A model generated the notes under the pieces. The model was given only the letters and a program-made list of their open reading frames with translations, ran no database searches and was not told the DNA's origin. The position numbers and the translations under genes are program-made. From Pseudolysobacter sp964466115 (GTDB taxonomy: Bacteria > Pseudomonadota > Gammaproteobacteria > Xanthomonadales > Rhodanobacteraceae): 64,000 nucleotides of DNA. The stretch spans positions 57,939 to 121,938 of the forward strand of contig CAYXMH010000006.1 in assembly GCA_964466115.1 (NCBI GenBank), written 5' to 3'. This document shows, piece by piece, positions 15,734 through 25,058 of this stretch (its first letter is position 1; each line of letters opens with the position of its first letter).

Positions 15734-18700
15734 ATGCGCCCGACCCATACTCTCTGTACGTTGATTGCAATTTTAGCGGTGGCATTTAACGCGACCGCCA
15801 ATGAAATGGCCAAACCATCTGACGGCACGTCTTCTAATGCGCGCTGGACGGCTTGGCAGCAGCATTTGAATCTCGATCAGAATTCATTATTCAACGGTCT
15901 TAAGTGGCGCTCCATAGGCCCGACCGTGCAGGGTGGACGCGTCGTGGATGTGGCCTCGGTACCGAACGAGCCTTATACCTTTTACGTCGCCTATGCCACC
16001 GGTGGGGTTTGGAAAACCAGCAATAATGGCGTGAGCTTTGAGCCGTTATCGGATCGTTTGCCGACCATGGTTACCGGCGCCATTGCGGTCGATCCCCAGC
16101 ATCCGCAAACGGTTTGGATCGGCTCCGGGGAATCCAATTCCTCGCGCTCCTCTTATGGCGGAATGGGCTTATTTCGTTCCGACGATGGCGGCAAAACCTT
16201 CAATCCCGCGGGGCTTGATCAAACCGACCGCATTGCGCGGATTGTGATCGATCCAACCGATTCCAATACCATTTATGTTGCAGCACTGGGCAAGCTCTAT
16301 AGCGAAGGCGGCGCACGTGGGGTATTTCGCAGCCGTGACGGCGGCAAAACTTGGACGCATGTGCTGCACGGTGCAACCCCATGGACTGGAGCGATCGATC
16401 TGGTGCTGGATCCGCGCGACTCCAAGATGCTGTACGCGAGCCTATGGGAGCGCTCGCGCCGCCCGTGGAAATTTACCGAAAGCGGCAAAGGCAGCGGCAT
16501 CTACAAATCGTCCGATGCCGGTGAGCATTGGGAGCGCCTTAGTAACGGATTTCCGCAGCACGAAAAAGTGGGCCGCATTGGTTTAGCGATCGCCGCGAGT
16601 AAACCCGATACCGTTTATGCCAGCGTTGATAATTGGGAGCCGTTGCCGGAAGAGCAATGGGACCTTGGCGACCAAGCTTTGACGCCCAAGCGTTTAAAAA
16701 AAATGAGCAAGGCGGAGTTTTTGCGCCAGGATCCGGAAGCGATCGAAAGCTTCATTCGCGGCAATGATCTCGACACCAATCTCGACGCAAAAAAACTGAT
16801 CGAAATGGTGAAGAGCGACGAGCTCACACTAAAGGACTTGTTGGCAAAGCTGACCGATGCCAATGCGCAGCTATTCGACACCGACATCAAAGGTCTGGAG
16901 ATTTATCGCTCCGATGACGCGGGGTTACACTGGCGCCGCGCCAACGAATCCCTTTTGCGCGAGGTGGACTACACCTACGGGTATTATTTTGGTCAAATCC
17001 GCGTCGCTCCGGACGATGCCGAGCACGTATATGCGCAAGGCTTGCCGTTGATCGAATCCCAAGACGGCGGCAAGAGTTGGCACGGGTTGAACCAGCCGAA
17101 GGTGCATGTGGATTATCACGAATTATGGATTGATCCCAATTTTCCAAAACGCATGATCGTCGGCAACGATGGCGGTGCCGATGTCAGTTACGACGGCGGT
17201 AAAACTTGGCTTAAATTGGACGCGCAACCGCTCGGCCAATTCTACGCGATCACTTACGACATGGCCGATCCGTATAACGTGTACGGTGGCTTGCAAGACA
17301 ACGGCAGCTACAAAGGCTCGAGCAAAACGCAGTGGGAGCTCGGGCAAGACTGGAAAGAAATCGGCGGCGGCGACGGCATGTATGTGGCGGTTGATCCGCG
17401 CGATAACGCCACGGTGTATACCGGGTATCAATTCGGCTACTACAAACGCAGTGGACCGAACGGCAACCATGAAGTGCGCCCGCGCCCGGCGATTAAAGCG
17501 ACACCGCTGCGCTATAACTGGGACACCCCGGTAATTTTATCATCGCATCAACCAGACATCGTCTATTTTGGCGCCAATCGACTGTTTCGTTCGCTGGATA
17601 AGGGCGAAACCTGGTCGGCGATCAGTCCGGACCTGACGCAGGCCAAACAGCGCGGTAATGTTCCCTACGCGACCATTACCACCATCAGCGAATCACCAAA
17701 GCAGTTTGGCTTGATTTGGGTCGGCACCGATGACGGGGCGGTGCAAGTGACTGATGATGGTGGTGTGCAGTGGCGTAACGTTGGAAAAAACTTGCCCGTG
17801 CGTTGGGTTAGCCGCGTTGAAGCGTCGCATTTCGAACGCAACCGGGTCTATATCGCAAAGAACGGCTATCGCGATGACGATAGCACCGCGTATCTTTATC
17901 GCAGCGAGGACCTTGGCAAAAGCTGGACGGATATCGCCAAAGGCTTGCCGGCCGAGGCGATCAACGTGGTGCGTGAAGATCCGGTCAATGAAAACGTATT
18001 GTACGTGGGCACCGATCGCGGTGTTTACGTATCGCTCGATCGTGGCGCGCACTGGCAAGGGCTGCAAAGCAATTTACCGAACGTGCCGGTGCACGATTTG
18101 GCGGTTCATCCGCGCGAGCGCGAGTTGATTGTTGGCACCCACGGTCGCAGCGTTTGGATTCTTGACGTATTGCCGGTGCAGGAAAGCAATGCCTCGGTGC
18201 AAAATGAAACGGTGAAATTATTTCCGGTCGAGGACATTCAAGCCGAGCGCGATTGGCGAGCGCGTGCGGCGCTGTGGTTTGATGAGTCGGCCGATTTGCC
18301 GAAATTAACGGGCACCTATTGGGCTAAAGTAGCTGGTGCCGCAACGCTGAGCGTGCTTGATGCCGATAAGAATGCGTTGCAAGTATTGAAATTCGACGCA
18401 CAGCGTGGCGCCAACAGTTACGAGTGGGATTTATTGCTCGATAAAACTCTGGCGCTGCAAGCCGAACGCACCAAGCTTGCGAATGACAAAGATTTGAAGG
18501 AGCCTTATGCGTTGGATAAAACTCCGATTGCCGAAGCGGTGCGATTGAATCAGCGTTTGTTTGCGCTGCCCGGTAAATACACCCTGCAACTGTCGTTGAA
18601 CGGTTGTGAAAGCAGCACCGAGTTTGAAATCAAGGCCCCTGAAGCACGTAAACCGCGCGCTAAACCAGAGCCTAAATTGCGCGGCAAACAGCGCTGGGCG

Positions 18701-18769
18701 CGGTCTGCTGCAGAACCGGTGGCCAGCCCGATTTCCGAAGAAATCGAAGAAGCTGCGGCGGGGAAATAA
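15734..18769 (+). CDS. secreted VPS10/Asp-box beta-propeller protein
   Basis: The 1011-residue protein starts with a signal peptide (PTHTLCTLIAILAVAFNATA) and is filled with Asp-box/BNR repeats of the form S-x-D-x-G-x-T-W. I count about ten: SDDGGKTF, SRDGGKTW, SSDAGEHW, SDDAGLHW, SQDGGKSW, SYDGGKTW, SLDKGETW, TDDGGVQW, SEDLGKSW and SLDRGAHW. Such proteins form one or two large beta-propellers, as in sortilin (VPS10) and sialidases, and are often labelled glycosyl hydrolase without proof. A 100-residue acidic helical insert interrupts the repeats near residues 305-375. After the propeller come a beta-sandwich-like region and a Lys/Pro-rich, Glu-rich tail. The ligand is unknown. Confidence 0.82.
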   Translation: MRPTHTLCTLIAILAVAFNATANEMAKPSDGTSSNARWTAWQQHLNLDQNSLFNGLKWRSIGPTVQGGRVVDVASVPNEPYTFYVAYATGGVWKTSNNGVSFEPLSDRLPTMVTGAIAVDPQHPQTVWIGSGESNSSRSSYGGMGLFRSDDGGKTFNPAGLDQTDRIARIVIDPTDSNTIYVAALGKLYSEGGARGVFRSRDGGKTWTHVLHGATPWTGAIDLVLDPRDSKMLYASLWERSRRPWKFTESGKGSGIYKSSDAGEHWERLSNGFPQHEKVGRIGLAIAASKPDTVYASVDNWEPLPEEQWDLGDQALTPKRLKKMSKAEFLRQDPEAIESFIRGNDLDTNLDAKKLIEMVKSDELTLKDLLAKLTDANAQLFDTDIKGLEIYRSDDAGLHWRRANESLLREVDYTYGYYFGQIRVAPDDAEHVYAQGLPLIESQDGGKSWHGLNQPKVHVDYHELWIDPNFPKRMIVGNDGGADVSYDGGKTWLKLDAQPLGQFYAITYDMADPYNVYGGLQDNGSYKGSSKTQWELGQDWKEIGGGDGMYVAVDPRDNATVYTGYQFGYYKRSGPNGNHEVRPRPAIKATPLRYNWDTPVILSSHQPDIVYFGANRLFRSLDKGETWSAISPDLTQAKQRGNVPYATITTISESPKQFGLIWVGTDDGAVQVTDDGGVQWRNVGKNLPVRWVSRVEASHFERNRVYIAKNGYRDDDSTAYLYRSEDLGKSWTDIAKGLPAEAINVVREDPVNENVLYVGTDRGVYVSLDRGAHWQGLQSNLPNVPVHDLAVHPRERELIVGTHGRSVWILDVLPVQESNASVQNETVKLFPVEDIQAERDWRARAALWFDESADLPKLTGTYWAKVAGAATLSVLDADKNALQVLKFDAQRGANSYEWDLLLDKTLALQAERTKLANDKDLKEPYALDKTPIAEAVRLNQRLFALPGKYTLQLSLNGCESSTEFEIKAPEARKPRAKPEPKLRGKQRWARSAAEPVASPISEEIEEAAAGK

Positions 18770-18792
18770 TTTTCGTCAACGCAATATGAAAT

Positions 18793-18820
18793 AGGAAGGG
18801 CGCTTAATCGCGCCCTTCCT
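18793..18820. terminator. bidirectional terminator hairpin between convergent genes
   Basis: An 11-bp perfect stem (AGGAAGGGCGC / GCGCCCTTCCT) with a 6-base loop lies between the convergent stops at 18769 and 18833. U-tracts are weak on both sides, so it may work in both directions. Confidence 0.7.
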
Positions 18821-18832
18821 TAATCTTCATTA

Positions 18833-19147
18833 TTACCAATAACGCCAATTGTGTTTATCGCGATAAATCGCCGCGCTGGTGCGATTGAGCCGCCAATTTA
18901 AATTACATGCTTCGCGTGGTGATAATCGGCCGTCGGCAAGATCGCGCGCCTCAATGCGGCTGAGGCGTGCCTCACGCGTTTCTAAGACGGCTGCTTCGCG
19001 AGGGGTCAACGCACCACTGGCAATACCTTGGCTGATGCGATTTTGTTGTTGCGCTTGGCGTGCGGAAATTTCGCTTAAAGGACCTGCATAGGCATTTATG
19101 GTGCCACAAAAACCGACTACTAGTGCAAGGGTTACTAACGCTTTCAT
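18833..19147 (-). CDS. small periplasmic protein with internal GxLxPREA repeat
   Basis: The 104-residue product has a signal peptide (KALVTLALVVGFCGTINAYA). The helical mature part contains two copies of a short unit: SGALTPREAAVLE and DGRLSPREACNLN, about 27 residues apart. It ends in an Asn/Tyr/Trp-rich tail. Similar small periplasmic proteins with the ALTPREA motif occur widely in proteobacteria and have no assigned role. The loop-plus-helix unit superficially resembles an EF-hand, but it lacks the full set of acidic ligands. Transcribed alone. Confidence 0.7.
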   Translation of the reverse strand: MKALVTLALVVGFCGTINAYAGPLSEISARQAQQQNRISQGIASGALTPREAAVLETREARLSRIEARDLADGRLSPREACNLNWRLNRTSAAIYRDKHNWRYW

Positions 19148-19265
19148 TGCTGTTCTCCGTTGTGGGTTGGATTTGCAACCAAAAACAACGGATCAGTGCG
19201 TCGACGGTTTACTTCGCGGAAGCGTTCGCAGCATTGCATTCAGCGGGAATTAATTTTGAGCTCTG

Positions 19266-19291
19266 GTCATTCCCGCGAAAGCGGGAATGAC
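19266..19291. repeat. dispersed palindromic repeat (GTCATTCCCGCG type)
   Basis: An 11-bp stem, GTCATTCCCGC with its complement GCGGGAATGAC, encloses a 4-base loop. This exact palindrome type is known as an abundant intergenic repeat in many proteobacteria. Here it sits between the start of the 104-residue gene and the stop of glyS and may double as a terminator for neither or either. Confidence 0.7.
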
Positions 19292-19331
19292 AGTGGCGTT
19301 CGCATGAGCTGATGATTTTTGAATTAACGTT

Positions 19332-21422
19332 TTACGTGGTCGTTTGCAGCAAAGAGATATCGGCGATTTGTAAAAACAGATTACGCAACCGGCTTAGCAT
19401 TGCGAGGCGATTATTGCGTTTGGCTTTATCATCGGCCATTACCATCACGCTTTCAAAAAAGACATCCACCGGCTCACGCAATTGCGCCAGAATCTGCAGT
19501 GCCTCAACGTAGCGGCGATCGGTTGTCAAAGGGGCGATGGCGGTGGTGGTGGCTTCCATCGTTTGATGCAATCTGGATTCCGCGTCGGATTCAAACAGCG
19601 CTGGATCCACTTTGGTTTCGATTGGCGCATCGGCCTGCTTTAGAATATTGCCGATGCGTTTGTTCGCAGCCGCGAGACTTTGGCTTTCGGGCAACGCTGC
19701 GAATGCAACGACGGCGTGGATGCGTTGGTTGAAATCCATCAGTGTGCCCGGCGCGAGCGCGAGTACTGCCTCAAATGCATCGCTGCGGATGCCTTGGTCG
19801 GTGTAGTAACCGCGTAGGCGATCGCAAACAAACGCATAGAGCTCATCCGTAAAATTTTCACTTACCGAGTGCGCATTCGCGAGTTTTTTTGCTTCTATAA
19901 ATGCGGTCTTTAAATCGAGCTCCATGCTGCCTTCAATCAAGGTGCGGGCCAGTCCGAGTGCCGCGCGCCGCAACGCAAAAGGGTCCTTATTGCCCGACGG
20001 CTTTTGCCCGATCGAAAAAATACCGGTCAACGTATCCAAACGTTCCGCCACAGCAAGAATTCGCGCGGTTTCGCCTGAGGCAATCGCATCACCGGCAAAT
20101 CGCGGCGCGTAAAACTCATCCAGCGCTTGCGCGACATCGGGCGATTCCGGTTGCGGACCGATGCTGGCGTAGTAACGCCCCATCACGCCTTGCAGCTCGG
20201 GAAATTCGCCGACCATGCGCGTCATTAAATCGCACTTGGACAACTCTGCGGCACGCACAGCGTTCGCGCTGTTGACACCCAAATTTTTGGCGATCACCGC
20301 ACAGAGTTTGGCCACGCGTTCGCATTTATCGAATACGGAACCGAGTTGTTGCTGATAGGTGACTTTACGCAATGCCTCGCAATTGGCGTATAGCGGAGTT
20401 TTGCAATCCTCATCGAAGAAAAATTTCGCGTCGGCAAAGCGCGGCCGGATTACGCGCTCGTAGCCTTTGCGAATTTCATCCGGCTGAGCGCTCTTGAGGT
20501 TCGCAACGCCGATAAAATGTTCGGTTAACTTTCCCGCCTCATTAAATACCGGGAAGAACTTTTGATTGCTTTCCATCGTTGTAATCAACGCTTCCTGCGG
20601 CACTTTCAGGAACTCACGATCGAACGTACAAGCAATCGCGACCGGCCATTCGACCAGATTGGTGACTTCGTTCAATAAGGCGTCGCGAACGCGGGCCGTA
20701 GCGCCAATGCACTTGGCAGCAGCCTCAACTTGGCTGCGAATGCGTTCACGCCGCTCTAACGGATCGGCTAGCACCTTCGCCGCACGCAGCGCATCCAGAT
20801 AGGCTTCCGGTTTGCTAATCTCGACCGGTTGCGGATGATGAATGCGGTGGCCGCGCGAAAAGCGATTACTAGCGATACCGAAGATTTCACCTTCGACCAG
20901 CGCCTGCCCTAGCAAGATCACGATCCAATGCACCGGTCGCACAAACGCGTAATCGTGATTGCCCCAACGCATCGGTTTTGCAATCGGCAATGCTTTTAAT
21001 GCGTTTGAAATAATCGTAGGCAGCAACGCAGCGGTGGGTTGCCCTTGAATTTGTGCACGGTAGACAAACCAAGCGCCTTTATCGGTTTCAAGTTTCTCCA
21101 ATTGCGCAATCGTCACGCCACAAGATGCGGCGAAGCCCGCCAATGCTTTGCTCGGTTGGCCGTTTGCATCAACGCCCGCGCTTAACGCCGGCCCGCGGCG
21201 TTCTTGCGTTTGACTGGGCTGCGTCAGTACGACATTGGGTATGAGCAGGGCCAGGCGCCGCGGCGTGCTATAGATTTTGACTGCTTCAACCGCCACCTGG
21301 ATCGCGCTTTTCTTTAGCCCTTCGCAAACGCCGTGGGCGAAGGCGCTGGCCAACTCATCCAATGTTTTTGGTGGCAATTCTTCGGTGCCGATTTCAATCA
21401 GGAGTGGCGCGGTGTCAGCCAT
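19332..21422 (-). CDS. glyS: glycyl-tRNA synthetase beta subunit
   Basis: GlyS is the large subunit of the bacterial alpha2beta2 glycyl-tRNA synthetase and handles tRNA recognition. The 696-residue length is normal (E. coli 689). It starts with the signature LLIEIGTEELPPK and continues with STPRRLALLI, GNHDYAFVRPVHWIV and TTMESNQKFFPVF, ending in the anticodon-binding helical domain. Its ATG overlaps the glyQ stop by 8 bases, which gives coupled translation and balanced subunits. Confidence 0.97.
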   Translation of the reverse strand: MADTAPLLIEIGTEELPPKTLDELASAFAHGVCEGLKKSAIQVAVEAVKIYSTPRRLALLIPNVVLTQPSQTQERRGPALSAGVDANGQPSKALAGFAASCGVTIAQLEKLETDKGAWFVYRAQIQGQPTAALLPTIISNALKALPIAKPMRWGNHDYAFVRPVHWIVILLGQALVEGEIFGIASNRFSRGHRIHHPQPVEISKPEAYLDALRAAKVLADPLERRERIRSQVEAAAKCIGATARVRDALLNEVTNLVEWPVAIACTFDREFLKVPQEALITTMESNQKFFPVFNEAGKLTEHFIGVANLKSAQPDEIRKGYERVIRPRFADAKFFFDEDCKTPLYANCEALRKVTYQQQLGSVFDKCERVAKLCAVIAKNLGVNSANAVRAAELSKCDLMTRMVGEFPELQGVMGRYYASIGPQPESPDVAQALDEFYAPRFAGDAIASGETARILAVAERLDTLTGIFSIGQKPSGNKDPFALRRAALGLARTLIEGSMELDLKTAFIEAKKLANAHSVSENFTDELYAFVCDRLRGYYTDQGIRSDAFEAVLALAPGTLMDFNQRIHAVVAFAALPESQSLAAANKRIGNILKQADAPIETKVDPALFESDAESRLHQTMEATTTAIAPLTTDRRYVEALQILAQLREPVDVFFESVMVMADDKAKRNNRLAMLSRLRNLFLQIADISLLQTTT

Positions 21423-22323
21423 GGGCCTTCTCCCCGCGTGTTAGACCGGGAAATCCCAATGTCTCACGCTGTGCGTAATACGCCTGCGCCACCGCTCGCG
21501 CCAGGGTGCGTACGCGCAAGATGAAGCGTTGCCGTTCGGTGACGGAAATGGCGCGGCGGGCGTCGAGCAGGTTAAACGCGTGCGACGCTTTGCAGACTTG
21601 ATCGTACGCTGGCAGTGGCAGTTTCAACTCAACCAATGTCAATGCTTCTTTCTCGCACGTATCAAACCAGGCGAATAGAGCTTCAGTATTGGCATGCTCA
21701 AAATTATAAGCCGATTGTTCCACTTCGTTTTGATGAAACACATCGCGGTAGGTGACCACGCCATGCGCGGCGCGGGTCCAGACCAAATCGAAAACGTTGT
21801 CGACGTTTTGCAAATACATCGCGAGCCGTTCCAGGCCGTAGGTGATCTCACCGAGCACGGGCTTGCATTCCAACCCGCCCGCTTGCTGGAAATAGGTGAA
21901 TTGGGTCACTTCCATGCCGTTTAACCAGACCTCCCAACCCAGTCCCCAGGCTCCCAGCGTTGGCGATTCCCAGTTGTCCTCAACAAAACGCAGGTCATGG
22001 ACTAAGGGGTCAAGACCCAAGGCTTTCAATGAACCGAGATAACGTTCCTGAATATCGTCGGGTGATGGCTTCATTGCCACCTGGTATTGGTAGTAATGCT
22101 GTAAACGGTTCGGATTTTCGCCATAACGGCCGTCGCTGGGGCGCCGGCACGGCTGCACATAAGCGGCATTCCAAGGTTCCGGCCCCAGCGCGCGCAAAAA
22201 GGTCGCCGGATGGAAGGTGCCGGCGCCAACCTCGGTATCGAGCGATTGCACCAGCACGCAGCCTTGCTCGGCCCAATAGCGGTTAAGGGTCTGAATGAGG
22301 TCTTGAAATGTCAGGGCTGGCAT
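21415..22323 (-). CDS. glyQ: glycyl-tRNA synthetase alpha subunit
   Basis: GlyQ carries the catalytic class II aminoacylation core. The 302-residue protein opens with FQDLIQTLNRYWAEQGCVL and contains GTFHPATFLRALGPEPWNAAYVQPCRRP (motif 2 region) and YYQYQVAMKPSPDDIQ, all typical. The frame runs further upstream into a low-quality Ser/Arg-rich stretch that lies on top of the next gene. The ATG at 22323 gives the family length (E. coli 303). It is divergent from the ATPase gene at 22391. Confidence 0.97.
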   Translation of the reverse strand: MPALTFQDLIQTLNRYWAEQGCVLVQSLDTEVGAGTFHPATFLRALGPEPWNAAYVQPCRRPSDGRYGENPNRLQHYYQYQVAMKPSPDDIQERYLGSLKALGLDPLVHDLRFVEDNWESPTLGAWGLGWEVWLNGMEVTQFTYFQQAGGLECKPVLGEITYGLERLAMYLQNVDNVFDLVWTRAAHGVVTYRDVFHQNEVEQSAYNFEHANTEALFAWFDTCEKEALTLVELKLPLPAYDQVCKASHAFNLLDARRAISVTERQRFILRVRTLARAVAQAYYAQRETLGFPGLTRGEKAHG

Positions 22324-22390
22324 CGGATTCACGGTTTGGCATAAAAAGCGCGTTAGTATAACGGTGTCGACGCGAATCCCAAGGCGTTTT

Positions 22391-24220
22391 ATGGCAACGA
22401 TTAGCAAAATTCCTGGCACCCCACGCCGTGATGAACCTACGGCTGCAGCATTTGGCCTGCTGCGCCGCCTGGAGCTTGAAGAAACGCTGGTGGCGCTGCT
22501 ATCCGATGGTTTGATTACCGAGGAGGACGCCAAACGCGTGCGCGCGGATGCCCGTACGCCGCGCAGCAAACTGGAATTGCATCCCCTGGTGATTATCGCC
22601 AACCTCAAGCTCGCAAATGCGCAGCTGCCCGATAAACCGCTGAGTCTTGAGGTATTAACCCAATGGCTAGCGAAAAAGGCCGGGTTGAATTATTTGAAGA
22701 TCGATCCGATGAAGATCGATACGGCCAGCGTCACGCAAGTGATTTCGATGGCGTATGCGCAGCGCTATAAGATTCTTCCGATTGCCGTAAACGAGCTCAG
22801 TGTCGTGTTTGCGACGGCTGAGCCGTTTGATACGCGCTGGATCCACGATCTAGCGCACATCTTGCGCCGCGAGATTCAGCGCGTTGTTTCCAATCCGCTG
22901 GATGTTAATCGTTACCTCACCGAATTTTACGGCGTGCAGCGCTCGATCCAAAAAGCGCGCGATGCCAAGAACGACATTAACGACGGCCGCGCGATTCTTA
23001 ATTTCGAGCAATTGGTCGAGCTTGGTAAGTCCGGCGATATCGGTGTCGACGATCGCCACGTGGTGCATATCGTCGATTGGCTGTTGCAATACGCATTTGA
23101 ACAGCGTGCTTCCGATATCCATCTGGAGCCGCGCCGCGACATGAGCAATATGCGCTTTCGCATCGATGGTGTAATGCATAAGGTGTTTGAATTGCCGACG
23201 CCGGTGATGACCGCCGTCACCTCGCGCATCAAGATTTTAGGGCGCTTGGATGTCGCCGAAAAACGCCGCCCGCAGGATGGGCGCATTAAAACCCGCTCAC
23301 CCGGTGGTCGCGAGGTGGAGCTGCGGTTATCAACGATGCCGACGGCGTTCGGCGAGAAAATCGTCCTGCGTATTTTTGATCCCGATATCGTCGTTCGTGA
23401 GTTCGCGCAGCTCGGTTTTTCGCAAAGCGAAGGCGAAGTTTGGCAGCAAATGATCGATCGACCCAACGGCATTGTGCTGGTGACCGGCCCTACCGGTTCG
23501 GGTAAAACCACCACGCTCTACTCGACGCTGAAATATCTGGCAACACCGGATCTTAACGTCTGCACGGTGGAAGATCCGATTGAAATGGTCTCACCCGAAT
23601 TCAACCAAATGCAGGTGCAGCCAGCGATCGATCTAGATTTTGCCGCTGGTGTACGCACGTTGTTGCGGCAAGATCCGGACATCATCATGGTTGGTGAAAT
23701 CCGCGATCTTGAAACGGCGCAGATGGCGGTGCAAGCCTCGTTGACCGGGCATTTGGTGCTGTCCACCCTGCACACCAACGATGCGGTTAGTGCCGTGATC
23801 CGCCTATTGGATTTGGGCGTGCCGCATTACCTCATTCAATCAACGCTTACCGGGGTTGTGGCGCAACGCTTAGTGCGCACGCTGTGCCCTCATTGTAAAA
23901 CGGAAGGGACCGTCGAGGCCGACAGCTGGAACGCCTTGGTGCATCGTTGGCAATTGCCGCTGCCAGAGCGCGTATTTCGGCCGAAGGGTTGCCTGGAATG
24001 CCGCAAAACCGGGTTCTTAGGCCGCACCGGCATTTATGAAATGCTGCGCATTACGCCGCGCTTGCGGCAAATGTTGCAAGCCGCGTTGGATTTACCAAAA
24101 TTCAATGAAGCGGCGCTCGCCGAAGGTTTGCGGCCGCTGCGCGTTAGTGCGGCCATGCATGTCGCGCGCGGCGTGACGACGATTCCCGAGGTGATCAGCG
24201 TGCTACCACCGATCGAGTAA
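22391..24220 (+). CDS. GspE/PilB-type secretion ATPase
   Basis: The 609-residue protein is a type II secretion/type IV pilus assembly ATPase. It has an N-terminal GspE-N domain (about 40-200). The ATPase core has Asp and His boxes (ASDIHLEP, GHLVLSTLHTND), Walker A GPTGSGKTT near 365-372 and Walker B IIMVGEIRD. A tetracysteine zinc site (CPHC near 499, CLEC near 534) follows. All catalytic parts are intact. No other secretion or pilus gene is adjacent, so its partners must be elsewhere. gspA and gspB lie about 20 kb away on the same strand. Which system it drives cannot be told from this sequence. Confidence 0.9.
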   Translation: MATISKIPGTPRRDEPTAAAFGLLRRLELEETLVALLSDGLITEEDAKRVRADARTPRSKLELHPLVIIANLKLANAQLPDKPLSLEVLTQWLAKKAGLNYLKIDPMKIDTASVTQVISMAYAQRYKILPIAVNELSVVFATAEPFDTRWIHDLAHILRREIQRVVSNPLDVNRYLTEFYGVQRSIQKARDAKNDINDGRAILNFEQLVELGKSGDIGVDDRHVVHIVDWLLQYAFEQRASDIHLEPRRDMSNMRFRIDGVMHKVFELPTPVMTAVTSRIKILGRLDVAEKRRPQDGRIKTRSPGGREVELRLSTMPTAFGEKIVLRIFDPDIVVREFAQLGFSQSEGEVWQQMIDRPNGIVLVTGPTGSGKTTTLYSTLKYLATPDLNVCTVEDPIEMVSPEFNQMQVQPAIDLDFAAGVRTLLRQDPDIIMVGEIRDLETAQMAVQASLTGHLVLSTLHTNDAVSAVIRLLDLGVPHYLIQSTLTGVVAQRLVRTLCPHCKTEGTVEADSWNALVHRWQLPLPERVFRPKGCLECRKTGFLGRTGIYEMLRITPRLRQMLQAALDLPKFNEAALAEGLRPLRVSAAMHVARGVTTIPEVISVLPPIE

Positions 24221-24230
24221 ACGGAACAGC

Positions 24231-24977
24231 ATGCCGCGCCCGCTTTTGATCATCCAAACCGGAACCACATTGCCCAAATTGCGCCAACGCTTTGGTGATT
24301 TTCCGCATTGGTTTCGATTGGCACTAAAAGTTCCGAACGATGAGATACGGATTTGTCGTGTAGACATTGGTGAATCCTTGCCGATTCCAAGTGCCGTCCG
24401 TGGCGCCATCATTACGGGTTCGGCCAGCATGGTGAGTGAACGCCAGCATTGGAGCGAGCAAACGGCTGGTTGGATTCGCGCAGCGATGGATGAGGCGCTT
24501 CCTTTATTCGGGGTTTGCTATGGACATCAGCTGCTAGCGCATGCCTTGGGCGGCCGCGTGGATTACAACCCGCACGGTCGGGAAATCGGTACGGTCAGGA
24601 TAACGTCGTGCGCTGCGTCCGCGCACGACGTTTTGTTTGCACCCTTGATCCACGGCTTCAATGCCCACGCGACCCACCAGCAAACGGTAGTCGAAGCTCC
24701 AATCGGGGCAACCTTATTGGCGCGTTCTGACTTAGATCAGCACCAAGCGCTGCGTTTTGGTGCGTGTGCTTGGGGTGTGCAGTTTCATCCGGAATTTAGC
24801 ACTGCCGCAATGCGTGGTTATATCGAGGGGCGTCGAGCCGAACTTGAGACAGAGGGCCAAGACACGTCTGCTTTGTTACGCGAGATAGTTGCGTGCTCGC
24901 AATCTCGACAGCTACTGGCCCGCTTCGCCAGGTACACCACCATGGAAAGCGCTTTAAGGCGAAATTGCGAAGCTTAA
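24231..24977 (+). CDS. class I glutamine amidotransferase-like protein
   Basis: The 248-residue protein has the GATase1 fold with nucleophile Cys96 in GVCYGHQ and the His186/Glu188 dyad in QFHPEF. It resembles the stand-alone GMP-synthase-like amidotransferases often annotated as GuaA-related, which lack the synthetase domain. Its amino acceptor is unknown. Some relatives act in gamma-glutamyl breakdown (PuuD-like), but that is only a possibility. It begins 10 bases after the ATPase gene and ends in a strong terminator, so the two are probably one transcript. Confidence 0.82.
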   Translation: MPRPLLIIQTGTTLPKLRQRFGDFPHWFRLALKVPNDEIRICRVDIGESLPIPSAVRGAIITGSASMVSERQHWSEQTAGWIRAAMDEALPLFGVCYGHQLLAHALGGRVDYNPHGREIGTVRITSCAASAHDVLFAPLIHGFNAHATHQQTVVEAPIGATLLARSDLDQHQALRFGACAWGVQFHPEFSTAAMRGYIEGRRAELETEGQDTSALLREIVACSQSRQLLARFARYTTMESALRRNCEA

Positions 24978-24980
24978 ATA

Positions 24981-25006
24981 AGAAACGGCCCATTAGGGCC
25001 GTTTCT
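24981..25006. terminator. terminator hairpin after the amidotransferase gene
   Basis: An 11-bp perfect stem (AGAAACGGCCC / GGGCCGTTTCT) closes a 4-base loop, 4 bases after the stop codon at 24977. The T-rich right arm serves the plus strand. On the minus strand it is followed by TTATTT, so it may also stop read-through from the convergent gene at 25059. Confidence 0.8.
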
Positions 25007-25058
25007 TGATGCTTACTTGCCGGAGTCGCTTATGCGCCCCCGTAAGGTATGCTTAAGC

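Noticed and set aside
22324..22608. A long N-terminal extension of glyQ
   Set aside because: The extra frame is Ser/Arg-rich, overlaps the start of the divergent ATPase gene, and would make GlyQ far longer than its family.
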